A DNA stretch of 64,000 nt from Paenibacillus senegalensis JC66 (GCF_000285515.1 NZ_HE610957.1:1697147-1761146), one strand, 5' to 3'; counted from the first letter of the stretch, positions 9,345 through 18,230 are shown. A program made the numbers and translations. Notes: generated by a model from the letters alone, not told the origin.

Positions 9345-9363
9345 GATAATGATTATCGTTATC
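9345..9363. promoter_or_regulatory. Fur box upstream of the Btr-like regulator
   Basis: GATAATGATTATCGTTATC matches the classical 19-bp Fur box at 18 of 19 positions. Extra hexamers flank it (GATAGT before, ATTATA after), suggesting room for more than one Fur dimer. It lies about 100 bp upstream of the chosen start of the AraC gene. Confidence 0.9.
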
Positions 9364-9519
9364 ATTATATTCCAATCGGCCGTAACCGTCAAAGCTTCCT
9401 ATGCGGCTGCTTGTTTTCATAAAAGATATTTGAGAAAATTTTGCCCGAAAAACTTTAAATTCGTTTAAGCCAAAAAGGACTAGTGATTGTCTAATAGATA
9501 AAAAGCAAAGAAAGGTTGA

Positions 9520-10044
9520 ATTCCGATCATCCAGTTAGTAAAAAAAGCTCAGAACGGCGACCACAAAGCCTACATCGAACTTTTCCAGACCTATGAACCC
9601 GAAATTTATCGCATGGCTTATTTGTATGTCAAGAACAAAAACGATGCGTTGGATGTGGTTCAGGAAGTTGCTTACCGTTCTTACAAGAACTTGGGCACTC
9701 TGGAAAATCCACAGTATTTCAAAACGTGGCTGATTAAAATTACAATCACCAGCGCCTTGAATGTACTGAAGCAAAAGAAAAGAATGATTCCAATGAAGCC
9801 GGAGTACGAACCGTTTATCGGCTCGCAAGAGGATATCAACATTCCTCTGTCACTATCGCTGCAGCAGCTGTTGGATGCACTAAACGAAGAAGAAAAAAGC
9901 GTAATTCTTCTGAAATTTTATTACGACTACACCTTTAATGAAATAGCGAAAGTGCTTCAAATCCCTTTAGGAACGGCGAAATCAGTTTTATATCGGGCTT
10001 TGCAAAAGCTCCGAAAGCAAACAAAGGAGGCTGGAGATTTATGA
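9520..10044 (+). CDS. ECF-type RNA polymerase sigma factor
   Basis: Extracytoplasmic-function sigma factor of about 174 residues. Region 2 includes DALDVVQEVAYRSYKNL and the -10-recognition segment YFKTWLIKI. Region 4 includes EEKSVILLKFYYDYTFNEIA and the helix-turn-helix GTAKSVLYRALQKLRK. Homology to family N-termini starts at 9520-9541 (QLVKKAQNGDHKAYIELF), but no ATG, GTG or TTG lies there. An in-frame TGA at 9517 is followed by ATT (9520), with ATC at 9526, and AAAGAAAGG just upstream. The first ATG is at 9613, inside region 2. So the gene either uses a rare ATT/ATC start or is impaired. It overlaps the anti-sigma gene by ATGA, giving translational coupling. Confidence 0.85.
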   Translation: MPIIQLVKKAQNGDHKAYIELFQTYEPEIYRMAYLYVKNKNDALDVVQEVAYRSYKNLGTLENPQYFKTWLIKITITSALNVLKQKKRMIPMKPEYEPFIGSQEDINIPLSLSLQQLLDALNEEEKSVILLKFYYDYTFNEIAKVLQIPLGTAKSVLYRALQKLRKQTKEAGDL

Positions 10045-11033
10045 GTAAGCAAATCAAACAATTATTGGACAAGATCGAGCTCCCCGGCGAATTGCATGAG
10101 CGAAGCAAATTGGGCGTAATGAAAGCGAAAGCGGAGATGGAGATGGAATGGAAGCCAAAGAGCAGAAGACCAATTAGACGATTGAGAAAAAGCTTCCTGG
10201 CTGCCGCCGCCGCGTGCCTGATTATTGGAGGGGCATGGATCATGACTGAAGGAGGCACGCGCATAGTAATTGCTGCACAAAATGCAGTTGAAACTTTAAT
10301 CACTCAGATCTTCGGATCTAAGGAACAATTGAAAATGATGGACCCCCAAATTACCGAGGTCGATATTCAGCAAATTGAAGAAGATTTGCAAATCGCCAGG
10401 CAAGCCTTATCCGACCATGAATTTGTTCGTTATAAAGAGCTGTTCAGCGCGCTCCAGGATTATACTGAAAAAATCAACGGGGCAGCTGATGGCACAAAGG
10501 AAATAAATCCTGACGTTTTGCCACCCGAAGAACAAAGGGATTACCAGGCTACAATAGAAGAAATTGAAAGCTTCAACGCCCAGATAGTTGAAAGAACGAA
10601 AATAACCCTGGAGGAAGCCAGTCAGTTAGCAGGCTATCCCATCCGAAGGCCGAGCTATCTCCCAGATGGCCATCAATTAGTTGCGGAAGAAATTAATCCA
10701 AAAGAGATGTTTCGGTTTCGGGACTCCTCCCGCTCGTTTGTTGCTTTGGAATATAGAGATATGGAATACAGAAATGGGGAGTTTGGGTTCAGAACGGTTC
10801 AGCAGCCGATAAACGATGAAGAATTGGCCAAATGGGCATTCGACCGTATTGAGTCCTATACCGTGGACGGTTATCAGCTTGAATTTGCCCAATATAAGGA
10901 TTCAAATGTGCAAGGAATGAGAATCCGCATTCCGGAAACCGACAGCAGCAAGTCATACGAGATTGTTATGATTGCGGATTTGCTGCCCAAAGAGGAGATG
11001 GAGCAAATCCTATTGTCCATGGTAAAAGAATGA
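10041..11033 (+). CDS. Membrane-anchored anti-sigma factor, putative
   Basis: Protein of 330 residues whose start codon overlaps the stop of the ECF sigma gene (ATGA), the standard arrangement for a cognate anti-sigma factor. A cytoplasmic N-terminal part of about 50 residues precedes one membrane segment at about 51-68 (SFLAAAAACLIIGGAWIM). The extracytoplasmic part has a Glu/Gln-rich helical region, then a domain beginning ITLEEASQLAGYPIRRPSYLP that resembles DUF4367-type domains of anti-sigma and sporulation proteins. It is inferred to hold the sigma factor inactive until an envelope signal releases it. No zinc-binding HxxxCxxC motif is visible, so it is not a ZAS-type anti-sigma factor. 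Confidence 0.75.
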   Translation: MSKQIKQLLDKIELPGELHERSKLGVMKAKAEMEMEWKPKSRRPIRRLRKSFLAAAAACLIIGGAWIMTEGGTRIVIAAQNAVETLITQIFGSKEQLKMMDPQITEVDIQQIEEDLQIARQALSDHEFVRYKELFSALQDYTEKINGAADGTKEINPDVLPPEEQRDYQATIEEIESFNAQIVERTKITLEEASQLAGYPIRRPSYLPDGHQLVAEEINPKEMFRFRDSSRSFVALEYRDMEYRNGEFGFRTVQQPINDEELAKWAFDRIESYTVDGYQLEFAQYKDSNVQGMRIRIPETDSSKSYEIVMIADLLPKEEMEQILLSMVKE

Positions 11034-11041
11034 TTAATCAC

Positions 11042-11071
11042 TTAAGGCGGCCGTGTTTGCGGCCGCCTTAA
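11042..11071. terminator. Bidirectional terminator hairpin
   Basis: Perfect 12-bp arms (11042-11053 and 11060-11071, core AAGGCGGCCG) enclose a 6-base loop. The outer bases TTAA/TTAA give short A/T flanks. It lies between the convergent anti-sigma and dehydrogenase-like genes, eight bases after the first stop. Confidence 0.85.
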
Positions 11072-11082
11072 ATCATATCAAG

Positions 11083-12099
11083 TTACTTAAGCACAATATG
11101 ATCGGATTGAATCGTGTCCATCAATTCAGTCAAATTCGTTGCTTCAAAGGGGTAACGGACACCTTTGATTTCATTTTTCAACACGATTTTGGCTAAGGCC
11201 ACCGCCACCATAGCAGTCGTTTCATAGTCAGAAACTACGCTGACCCTCCTACAATTCACTTGCGGGCGTCCCTCTATCCGGCCGCTGGCTTCCACAGTCA
11301 AATAGGCTCTCTCGTTTTGGTTCGGGTTATGGATCACTATCTTTTCAAGAAGCCCTTTTCGATTGGCAAGCCACTTTAACAAACCGAGCTTTTTTAACAA
11401 ACTGATCTTCTTATTAAAAGAAGCTTCATTCCAGGCCGTCCAATAATGCAGATTGGACAGGTTCATGGCTTCAGATATACATCCTCGTTCCGCATGTTCA
11501 ATTTTTCGAACCTCTCTCTCCAATCCGGAAGAACCAAATGCGATCTGACGGGCTTCTTTGAAGCCTGCTCTGCCCTCCACGTCTTGCGCCACAATGTGCA
11601 GCATATCGGAAACCCCGGTCGCACCTGCCTGCGCGTTGGTACTCTGGAGCAGCGCCACATTCACTTCTTCAAGTGCGTCCATCGCTTCTGCGGCTTCTTT
11701 CACCATTAAACCAGACAGTCCAGGGAAGAAGCCGGCCATAACGATAGAGCCTATGTTTGGCGCATCCAATTGGCGTACTTTATTTACAAATGCCGCTTCA
11801 GTCGTAACATCCACACAAGCGATACCCCTCTCAATGCACGCTTGCTGCACAAGCGGCTCCTCCTGCTTCGCCACAACGATGACCGCGTTCACTCCGGCTA
11901 ATGCTGAACGAATCGATTCTGGATTGCGCGCATCGGCTTGCCGGAATTCGGCGCCCGCAATCGACTCCGCGGTTTTGGTTCCGCGATCAGCCTTGTAATC
12001 ACTCACTATGATGTGAATCTCTTCCGGTATTCTTACCAATTCTTTGCACACCAATTGGCCAAGCATACCCGAAGCACCGATAACGAGAATAGTTAGCAT
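11083..12099 (-). CDS. Saccharopine dehydrogenase-like NAD(P)-binding protein
   Basis: Protein of 338 residues with an N-terminal Rossmann nucleotide-binding motif VIGASGMLGQLVC, followed by FRQADARNPESIRSALAGVNAVI and GIACVDVTTEAAF. This succession is typical of the saccharopine dehydrogenase NADP-binding family, here of the membrane-associated or uncharacterised branch rather than a true lysine-pathway enzyme. The start at 12099 is chosen because AGGAGG lies eight bases upstream; the longer frame to 12135 has no ribosome binding site. It lies 66 bases after the ABC permease gene on the same strand and may share its transcript. Substrate unknown. Confidence 0.75.
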   Translation of the reverse strand: MLTILVIGASGMLGQLVCKELVRIPEEIHIIVSDYKADRGTKTAESIAGAEFRQADARNPESIRSALAGVNAVIVVAKQEEPLVQQACIERGIACVDVTTEAAFVNKVRQLDAPNIGSIVMAGFFPGLSGLMVKEAAEAMDALEEVNVALLQSTNAQAGATGVSDMLHIVAQDVEGRAGFKEARQIAFGSSGLEREVRKIEHAERGCISEAMNLSNLHYWTAWNEASFNKKISLLKKLGLLKWLANRKGLLEKIVIHNPNQNERAYLTVEASGRIEGRPQVNCRRVSVVSDYETTAMVAVALAKIVLKNEIKGVRYPFEATNLTELMDTIQSDHIVLK

Positions 12100-12165
12100 A
12101 CAAGCGTCCTCCTGATTAATGAGCAAAAAGTTCACCCAGCATTGTCATGATAATCCATAATATTC

Positions 12166-12900
12166 TCAAGTGATGATCTTTTTCTGAAAAGAGCGGCTTC
12201 CTAATAAAAAGGCGGCTGCCAAGCTGATGCCGATCCATACATACAAGCTGAGCTCGTCAACCCGCGGAGCGAAAGGAGTCCCTTGCGGCATCATCGCATA
12301 AAAAGGCAGGACGAAAGGAAACCACATGCCGTACAGGGAATGAAGGCCGGATAGCACAATGTTGGGCAGTACACAAGCCACGTTGAGGCTAAACGCAATA
12401 CCGAAGCTGCTCAAGCGGGAGGAAAACCATAATTGAAGCGCCGCTAACGGTAAAATACTGATCCAGCCGCTGAAGGCGCTGATTATCACCATCCCCAAGT
12501 CCATATTGCCTTCGACGCCAGTGAGGAAGCCTGTAACAACAGCAGCACCAATGAACGTTAATTGAATAACGGCTAGAATCATTGCAAGCATGATATATTT
12601 AGCGGCATACATTCGAGTCCGGGAGTAGGGCATGACCAACAACTGATTCCAGCCCCCCGACCTGTGCTCATATGAGCATAGAAGCGCAGCCAGGATCCCG
12701 GAGAATAGCGGGAAGAAAAACATAGTATGGAAATTGTACACCACCATCAAAAAATGCGGCCAATTCGCAGCATAATACTCCTGCAGCATATCCAAATCAC
12801 TGATTCCCAAGGACATATTCACCAGCAAATCAACAGCGATCAAGAATGCGATCAGAATCCACTGCGTTTTCGCAGCTTCTGCAGCTATTAATTTTCTCAT
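12166..12900 (-). CDS. ABC-2 type permease, lantibiotic-immunity (LanG-like) subunit
   Basis: Membrane protein of 244 residues with about six hydrophobic segments. The CSYEHRSGGWNQLLVMPYSR segment between the second and third resembles SpaG/MutG/NisG-type immunity permeases (family knowledge). It is the last gene of a kinase-regulator-linked ABC operon and follows a second permease of the same type by 12 bases. Together with the ATPase at 13611 it should form a transporter that expels lantibiotics or related peptides from the membrane. No lantibiotic precursor or modification gene is visible, so a resistance role is more likely than producer immunity. Confidence 0.8.
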   Translation of the reverse strand: MRKLIAAEAAKTQWILIAFLIAVDLLVNMSLGISDLDMLQEYYAANWPHFLMVVYNFHTMFFFPLFSGILAALLCSYEHRSGGWNQLLVMPYSRTRMYAAKYIMLAMILAVIQLTFIGAAVVTGFLTGVEGNMDLGMVIISAFSGWISILPLAALQLWFSSRLSSFGIAFSLNVACVLPNIVLSGLHSLYGMWFPFVLPFYAMMPQGTPFAPRVDELSLYVWIGISLAAAFLLGSRSFQKKIIT

Positions 12901-12912
12901 CTTTACACCATC

Positions 12913-13614
12913 CTACCACTCGATTCTTGTAAAATGCCGTATTCCTGCCAGCAAGATAATAACCCCCGTTACAGCTCCCGCCACAACCCATTGCCGGTGA
13001 TCCGGAATTAACGGAGACGATAACGAGGGGTAAGCCCAGGGCAAAAGGTGCACCATCCCTGTATTGGATCTGGCAAGGAACAAGCTGGATATGGATCCGG
13101 CAACACCGAATCCGACCGGAATCGACTGGTTGGAACAAACCGTAGACAGCCAAACCTGTACAGCCATAAAACCGCCTGCCGCAAGCAGGCAATAAAGCTG
13201 CTGCCGGAGCATGAAATCCCATGGAACCGCCTCGTTCGAGGCCAGCATCCAGACTACCGCTGTACCGGCAATAATCAGCAGAACCTCCAAGGCCATCAGC
13301 AGGAATACAACGATAAACTTCGCAATAAGGATGTTCCGTTTGGCAGCCGGGAGGGCCGCAAGCAGCTTCCAGCCTTTCGCCTCATGCTCGGTAGAAGCGG
13401 TTACGCTGGCAAGAATGGTGATGCTGAGCATCAAAGTCAGCGAAAGGAAAAAATACTGGACGGCAAAAATAGAAAATACGCCACCGTCTCCTTCCCGATA
13501 ATTGAAAAACCAAAGCCCGCCGACCATCAGAAGCAGGAAAAAAGCAGCCATAACGGGAAATACGATGCAAAATCTTCTCATTTTCAGCCATTCTATCTGT
13601 ATCAGTTTAATCAT
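12913..13614 (-). CDS. ABC-2 type permease, lantibiotic-immunity (LanE-like) subunit
   Basis: Membrane protein of 233 residues with six predicted helices. The N-terminus MIKLIQIEWLKMRR and the TASTEHEAKGWKLLAALPAA segment after the second helix are typical of LanE/MutE permeases. The start codon overlaps the stop of the ATPase gene by four bases (ATGA), so the two are translated together. It is predicted to dimerise with the LanG-like subunit. Confidence 0.8.
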   Translation of the reverse strand: MIKLIQIEWLKMRRFCIVFPVMAAFFLLLMVGGLWFFNYREGDGGVFSIFAVQYFFLSLTLMLSITILASVTASTEHEAKGWKLLAALPAAKRNILIAKFIVVFLLMALEVLLIIAGTAVVWMLASNEAVPWDFMLRQQLYCLLAAGGFMAVQVWLSTVCSNQSIPVGFGVAGSISSLFLARSNTGMVHLLPWAYPSLSSPLIPDHRQWVVAGAVTGVIILLAGIRHFTRIEW

Positions 13615-14342
13615 AGGCTTCTCCCCTGCCCCGTCATCTCCAGGAAAATCCGTTCCAACGGCAGATCCCCGCCCTTTTCCTGCAGTGAAGCCAAGGTGTC
13701 TTGATAGATTAACTGGCCTTCATGAATAATCCCCACATGCTCAGCGATTTGCTCAATCTCATGCAGAAGATGGCTGGATATAAGCACCGTCATCCCGAAT
13801 TTCTCCGGAATACTCTTAATAAATGAACGAATTTCCTGAATGCCGGAAGGATCCAGCCCATTTGTAGGCTCATCCAAGATAAGCAATTTCGGACGATGCA
13901 CGATTGCCATCGCGATCCCCAGCCTTTGCTTCATCCCCAAAGAGTAATGCTTCACCTTCTTGTCAGCTTGATTCTCTAGACGGACCCATTCTAACGTCTC
14001 CATGATCTGCGATTCTGACACATCCATTAATTTGGCGACAATCCTCAAATTCTGATATCCCGTTAAATGGCCGTAGTAGGAAGGCGACTCTATTAAAGCA
14101 CCTACCCGGCGCAAGATACGAGTGCGTTCCTGCGGAAACGGCCTGCCGAACACGCGGATACTGCCACGATCGGGCTTGATTAGTCCGAGAACCATCTTCA
14201 TCGTTGTCGATTTTCCCGCTCCGTTCGCACCCAGAAAACCATATATCGAGCATTGGGGCACCTTTAAACTGACACCGTCTACTGCGCTATAATTTCCGTA
14301 TGTTTTAGTCAAATCACTTGTTTCCAGCACATACTGTTCCAT
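13611..14342 (-). CDS. ABC transporter ATP-binding protein, lantibiotic-immunity (LanF/BcrA-like)
   Basis: ATPase of 243 residues. Walker A is GANGAGKSTTMK (about residues 34-45), the signature is YSLGMKQRLGIA, and Walker B is LLILDEPTNGLDP followed by the H-loop region SSHLLHEIEQ. The SLGMKQR signature and the short C-terminal tail place it with bacitracin and lantibiotic resistance ATPases. It is the first gene of the transporter operon and has its own promoter region, with response-regulator-like direct repeats, behind the two-component genes. A GAGG ribosome binding site precedes the start. Confidence 0.88.
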   Translation of the reverse strand: MEQYVLETSDLTKTYGNYSAVDGVSLKVPQCSIYGFLGANGAGKSTTMKMVLGLIKPDRGSIRVFGRPFPQERTRILRRVGALIESPSYYGHLTGYQNLRIVAKLMDVSESQIMETLEWVRLENQADKKVKHYSLGMKQRLGIAMAIVHRPKLLILDEPTNGLDPSGIQEIRSFIKSIPEKFGMTVLISSHLLHEIEQIAEHVGIIHEGQLIYQDTLASLQEKGGDLPLERIFLEMTGQGRSL

Positions 14343-14395
14343 TCCTTCCTCACCTCTTGCTATTGTTTCTTACCTTTTTACAATAGCGATTGAAA

Positions 14396-14412
14396 GTAAA
14401 CGGAAGGTAAAC
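14396..14412. promoter_or_regulatory. Direct repeat GTTTAC spaced 11 bp (response-regulator site)
   Basis: Read on the minus strand, two GTTTAC copies (14407-14412 and 14396-14401) lie one helical turn apart, 54 bases or more upstream of the ATPase start. OmpR/PhoB-type regulators usually bind such direct repeats, so this is the likely target of the response regulator encoded at 15545. Confidence 0.5.
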
Positions 14413-14420
14413 GAATTTAT

Positions 14421-15548
14421 TCACTCGCGCACAAGAGGCAGTTTTATCGTCAGCAGCGTACCCTGATTCGCGATGCTCTGTACGTCAATGACACCCTGGT
14501 GCTCTTCAACCAGCGCTTTCACCACAGCCAAGCCGATCCCATCGCCATCCGCCGCTTTCGTCACACCCAGGCCGATCCCACGGCCATCCGCGGCCTTCTT
14601 CTCACCACGAACCCGATAGTCAAACACGTTCTGGATTATGGCAGAAGGAATGCCCACACCATTATCCGCCACGGTTATGTACACGTAATCTTTGACATCC
14701 AAGCGAACAGCAATTTCCGAATCCGGCGGATTATGAAGCACCGCATTAATGAGCAGATTTTGCATAACTCTCTTCAGCAATGTCGGATCAAAGTAATACT
14801 CATAGGCTGCCGCGCTTGTTTTAAAAGTAAAATGATAACACGCCGCCCTAGGATTGTTGGCCGCATCCAGGGTAACCTCGCGCAAAAACGAGACAAGATC
14901 GCGCCTTGTCTTTAGCGCAAGCGGCCGCGCTTGTTCGATTTGGAACGTATGAATCAGCCCCTCGATCTCGTCCGCTTTTTGCTTAATCAAATGCACAGCC
15001 TGATTCCGTTCATCCTCGGTCAGCGAAATATCCCGACTGGTCATCAGATCCAGGTACCCTTTTATATACGAAAAAGGAGTTTTGAGATCGTGAGTTACGC
15101 CGGATAGCCACTGTTCCTTAGCCTCATTTTCTCTTACGATTTCCCGACGATTCCGCTCGAGTGAAGCGGACAGCTCCTGCAGGCGAAGAACAATACCCTT
15201 AAACGGGCTATAATACCATTTAATCTTCTGCTGCTTATTCCATAGAAAAGCAAACTGCTCAGTGTAAATATGACGGTCGTATTTCCCCTCCGATAATCCC
15301 TTGAGCCAACCGATCACCGCAAGCACCGGTTTACCGATGATTGTTCCCATCATATAGCTGTAGCAGCCGATAACGAGCAAGAGGACCAGTGCTTGATAGA
15401 CTTTGATATTAACCTGCTTTAAAGCCGGTACGATCTCCATGGAAAAGATAACAATGACAACAACCAGCACAAAGCTGATAGAGATGACCGCTGCGGATGC
15501 TAATAAAAAGAACAGCACCAGAAGCATGGAACGCTGAATCAACGTCAT
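14421..15548 (-). CDS. Sensor histidine kinase with duplicated G2 box
   Basis: Kinase of 375 residues with two N-terminal membrane segments (about 8-37 and 50-75) and almost no extracellular loop, as in intramembrane-sensing or SpaK/NisK-neighbour kinases. The phosphoacceptor H-box is VTHDLKTPFSYIKGY, the N-box NLLINAVLHNP and the G1 box DNGVGIP. The G2 box is unusual. The 13-residue units AADGRGIGLGVTK and AADGDGIGLAVVK stand in tandem at about residues 314-339, giving two GxGIGL loops in a row. This is an exact-length in-frame 39-bp duplication, and whether the kinase remains active is unknown. The start overlaps the upstream regulator gene by ATGA. Confidence 0.88.
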   Translation of the reverse strand: MTLIQRSMLLVLFFLLASAAVISISFVLVVVIVIFSMEIVPALKQVNIKVYQALVLLLVIGCYSYMMGTIIGKPVLAVIGWLKGLSEGKYDRHIYTEQFAFLWNKQQKIKWYYSPFKGIVLRLQELSASLERNRREIVRENEAKEQWLSGVTHDLKTPFSYIKGYLDLMTSRDISLTEDERNQAVHLIKQKADEIEGLIHTFQIEQARPLALKTRRDLVSFLREVTLDAANNPRAACYHFTFKTSAAAYEYYFDPTLLKRVMQNLLINAVLHNPPDSEIAVRLDVKDYVYITVADNGVGIPSAIIQNVFDYRVRGEKKAADGRGIGLGVTKAADGDGIGLAVVKALVEEHQGVIDVQSIANQGTLLTIKLPLVRE

Positions 15549-16261
15549 CTGGCCTTCCCTTCTTTTCTCACCAATTTGTATCCCAGACCTTTGATATTAA
15601 CCAGATACCTCGGATTCTTCGGGTCGGGCTCAATTTTCTTGCGCAGTCTGGAAATATGTATAACCACCGTTTTCTCATCTCCTCCTTGGAAAGGTTTCCA
15701 GACCTTTTCATACAGCTCGTTAGCCGTAAAAATCAGGTTGGCATGCTCGCACAAGAAGGTCAGCAATAAAAACTCCATCGGCGGGCACGGTACTTCCGCC
15801 CCTTCTACAAACAGTTGCCCGCTTTTTTTGTTCACAGAAAAATAACCGAAATCATAGACCGGTTTGGACACGGTCTGGATACGCTGCATTCTCTTTAAAT
15901 GGACTTGAACTCGGGCAGCTACTTCCGTAGGATTGAACGGTTTAGTTATGTAGTCGTCCGCTCCAAGCTCAAACCCTTTGATCTTGTGGACGTCTTGATT
16001 TTTGGCTGTTAAAAACAAGATAGGCGCTTCCGTAATGCTTCTCATCTTCCCGCATACATCAAACCCATCGCCATCCGGCAGCATGATGTCCAGGACGATT
16101 AAAGAGATGTCCCGCTGCAGAAGGATCTCCATCGCCTGCTGCGCTGTCGTTGCCGTCAATATATTTCCAATCCCATATTTCCTTAAAGTAAAGGCCACCA
16201 TATCCAGGAGCCCCTGTTCATCATCAACCAGCAAAACCGCTGAATGTTCCACGGCTGTCAC
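15545..16261 (-). CDS. OmpR-family response regulator
   Basis: Response regulator of 238 residues. The receiver domain has the acidic pair DD at 13-14, phosphoacceptor Asp58 in IVLDIMLPDGDG, and conserved Thr and Lys in FLTAKNQ and ITKPF. The winged-helix domain (about 135-235) ends VNIKGLGYKLV. It is the first gene of the regulator-kinase pair and is coupled to the kinase by a four-base overlap. It probably controls the downstream immunity-type ABC operon through the GTTTAC repeats at 14396-14412. Confidence 0.93.
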   Translation of the reverse strand: MTAVEHSAVLLVDDEQGLLDMVAFTLRKYGIGNILTATTAQQAMEILLQRDISLIVLDIMLPDGDGFDVCGKMRSITEAPILFLTAKNQDVHKIKGFELGADDYITKPFNPTEVAARVQVHLKRMQRIQTVSKPVYDFGYFSVNKKSGQLFVEGAEVPCPPMEFLLLTFLCEHANLIFTANELYEKVWKPFQGGDEKTVVIHISRLRKKIEPDPKNPRYLVNIKGLGYKLVRKEGKAR

Positions 16262-16362
16262 TCCCGCTCGACTATCTTGATCTTTGCAAAAAAATATTTG
16301 CTCAGATTATACCATAGGAAAAAGGAGCCGCACCTAATTAGCAGCGACTCCATCTCTCTTCC

Positions 16363-16791
16363 CTATTTTCCTTCGACGGCAAAACGTTTGATGCGTGCTT
16401 CGATCTCGTCTCGTACTCGCCGGAACACATCCCATCTCTCTTCTTCGGTCCCGGTTGCTTTGGCCGGGTCATCAAATCCCCAATGATAGCGTGTAATATG
16501 CGGAGGGGTAAGCGGGCATTTGTCATTGGCATCGCCGCAAAGGGTGATTACATAGTCGGCTCTGTGCAAAGTCTGCTGATCAATCACATCCGAGGTTTGT
16601 TGAGTGATGTCCATTCCCTTTTCCGCCATAGCTTTGATCGCATTTGGATTTAAACCATGCGCTTCAATACCCGCGCTGTATACTTCGTATTTGTCACCAA
16701 GATAATGATGGCCGAAGCCCTCCGCCATTTGACTGCGGCAAGAATTACCCGTGCATAAAAAATACAAGACTTTTTTCTTCTTATTCGGCAT
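16363..16791 (-). CDS. arsC: Arsenate reductase, thioredoxin-coupled
   Basis: Reduces arsenate to arsenite in the cytoplasm, using thioredoxin. The 142 residues carry the low-molecular-weight phosphatase loop CTGNSCRS (nucleophile Cys13, Arg19). The relay cysteines Cys85 and Cys92 lie in [13 protein letters not shown], matching the Cys10/Cys82/Cys89 triad of S. aureus ArsC (family knowledge). The start at 16791 has AGGAGG seven bases upstream; upstream in-frame codons overlap the acr3 gene and are rejected. It is the last gene of arsR-acr3-arsC. The arsenite it makes is expelled by the Acr3 protein. Confidence 0.95.
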   Translation of the reverse strand: MPNKKKKVLYFLCTGNSCRSQMAEGFGHHYLGDKYEVYSAGIEAHGLNPNAIKAMAEKGMDITQQTSDVIDQQTLHRADYVITLCGDANDKCPLTPPHITRYHWGFDDPAKATGTEEERWDVFRRVRDEIEARIKRFAVEGK

Positions 16792-16837
16792 GTGGATTCC
16801 TCCTAGTTCAGCATTTTGCATAAATCCCGGCGGGCTT

Positions 16838-17893
16838 TTAAGCCGCTTCTTTCGAAAAGTACTTTCGCTGAAAACGCAGTGCGACATTAACTAAGGCAAT
16901 CATTACAGGCACTTCCACCAGAGGCCCGATAACAGCAGCAAAGGCGGCTCCGGAATGAATGCCGAAAACACCGACGGCAACCGCAATGGCAAGCTCAAAA
17001 TTATTTCCTGATGCAGTAAAAGCTAGCGAAGAGCTGATTTTGTAATTCGCCCCTGCCTTTTTCGCCATGAAGAAAGAAATCAGGAACATGACGACAAAGT
17101 ATATCAGCAGCGGAATGGCAATCCGTACGACGTCGAGAGGCAATTGGATAATCATTTCCCCTTTGATCGAGAACATCACAACAATGGTAAACAGAAGTGC
17201 AATAAGTGTAATGGGACTGATCTTCGGAATAAAAACCTGTTCATACCAGGACCGCCCTTTGACCTTCACCAGCGTATAACGTGAAAGCATGCCCGCTATG
17301 AACGGTATGCCTAAATAGATAAGCACACTTTGGGCTACCTCAGCCATCGTGATATCTACGATCATGCCTTCCAAGCCAAACCAGCCCGGCAGAACAGTAA
17401 TGAACACATAAGCATAGACGGAGTAAAACAGCACTTGGAATATAGAGTTAAAGGCTACCAGCCCCGCCGCGTATTCGGTGTCACCTTTACACAAGTCGTT
17501 CCAGACAATGACCATGGCGATACAGCGCGCAAGGCCGATCATAATTAATCCCACCATATATTCGGGGTAGCCCTGCAAAAAGATAATAGCCAATACGAAC
17601 ATGAGAATGGGACCAATCAGCCAGTTCTGCACAAGCGAAATAAGCAGCACCTTCCGGTTGCGGAAGACATGTCCGATTTCTTCATAACGTACCTTCGCCA
17701 GCGGCGGATACATCATGAGAATCAAACCAATGGCAATCGGAATCGAGGTCGTTCCCGCCTGAAATTCGTTCAACACCGCCGTAAATTCCGGCGAAACATA
17801 TCCAACGCCAACTCCAATCGCCATCGCAACAAAGATCCAAACCGTTAAATAACGATCTAGGAAAGACATTCGTTTGCCAACATGCTCCTTCAT
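16838..17893 (-). CDS. acr3: Arsenite efflux permease, ACR3 family
   Basis: Membrane protein of 351 residues with about ten hydrophobic segments. It carries the ACR3 signatures [11 protein letters not shown] near the N-terminus and [17 protein letters not shown], with the conserved cysteine of the family in the latter. The start at 17893 follows GAAGGAGC. Its gene lies between arsR and arsC. It exports arsenite by proton antiport across the cytoplasmic membrane. Confidence 0.95.
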   Translation of the reverse strand: MKEHVGKRMSFLDRYLTVWIFVAMAIGVGVGYVSPEFTAVLNEFQAGTTSIPIAIGLILMMYPPLAKVRYEEIGHVFRNRKVLLISLVQNWLIGPILMFVLAIIFLQGYPEYMVGLIMIGLARCIAMVIVWNDLCKGDTEYAAGLVAFNSIFQVLFYSVYAYVFITVLPGWFGLEGMIVDITMAEVAQSVLIYLGIPFIAGMLSRYTLVKVKGRSWYEQVFIPKISPITLIALLFTIVVMFSIKGEMIIQLPLDVVRIAIPLLIYFVVMFLISFFMAKKAGANYKISSSLAFTASGNNFELAIAVAVGVFGIHSGAAFAAVIGPLVEVPVMIALVNVALRFQRKYFSKEAA

Positions 17894-17906
17894 TGTCCCC
17901 GCTCCT

Positions 17907-18230
17907 TCAATCACATGTGACGAGCAAGCCTTGCTGCTCCAATTTTTTCAGCTCATCCGATAGATCAGGAAGATTGGATAACGCTAACCCAACATCCTTT
18001 AACCGCTGCTCATTAATGGAATAAAATACCCATTGTCCTTTCCGCGTTTCTTTGACCAGTTCAACTGATTTGAGACGGCTAAGATGCCGGGAAATCGCCG
18101 GTTGGGAGATGTTAAATAGTGGTACAAATTCACACACACAACAATCACGCATGCTTAATAGCGAAATGATCTTCAGCCTTGTCGGGTCAGCAAGCGCTTT
18201 GAGAACATCCGCTAATTTATCAAATTCCAT
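17907..18230 (-). CDS. arsR: ArsR/SmtB-family arsenic-responsive repressor
   Basis: Repressor of 107 residues with a winged helix: [14 protein letters not shown], then DCCVCEF, the metalloid-sensing segment equivalent to ELCVCDL of classical ArsR, then [20 protein letters not shown]. Arsenite binding to the cysteines releases DNA (family knowledge). The start at 18230 is preferred because homology begins at [13 protein letters not shown] and GGAGG-like sequence precedes it. A 36-bp perfect palindrome covers the region just upstream and is the likely operator for the whole ars operon. Confidence 0.93.
   Translation of the reverse strand: MEFDKLADVLKALADPTRLKIISLLSMRDCCVCEFVPLFNISQPAISRHLSRLKSVELVKETRKGQWVFYSINEQRLKDVGLALSNLPDLSDELKKLEQQGLLVTCD

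Noticed and set aside
9246..9392. Longer N-terminus for the Btr-like AraC gene
   Set aside because: It would translate the Fur box (residues such as IMITIIIITITV) and has no ribosome binding site.
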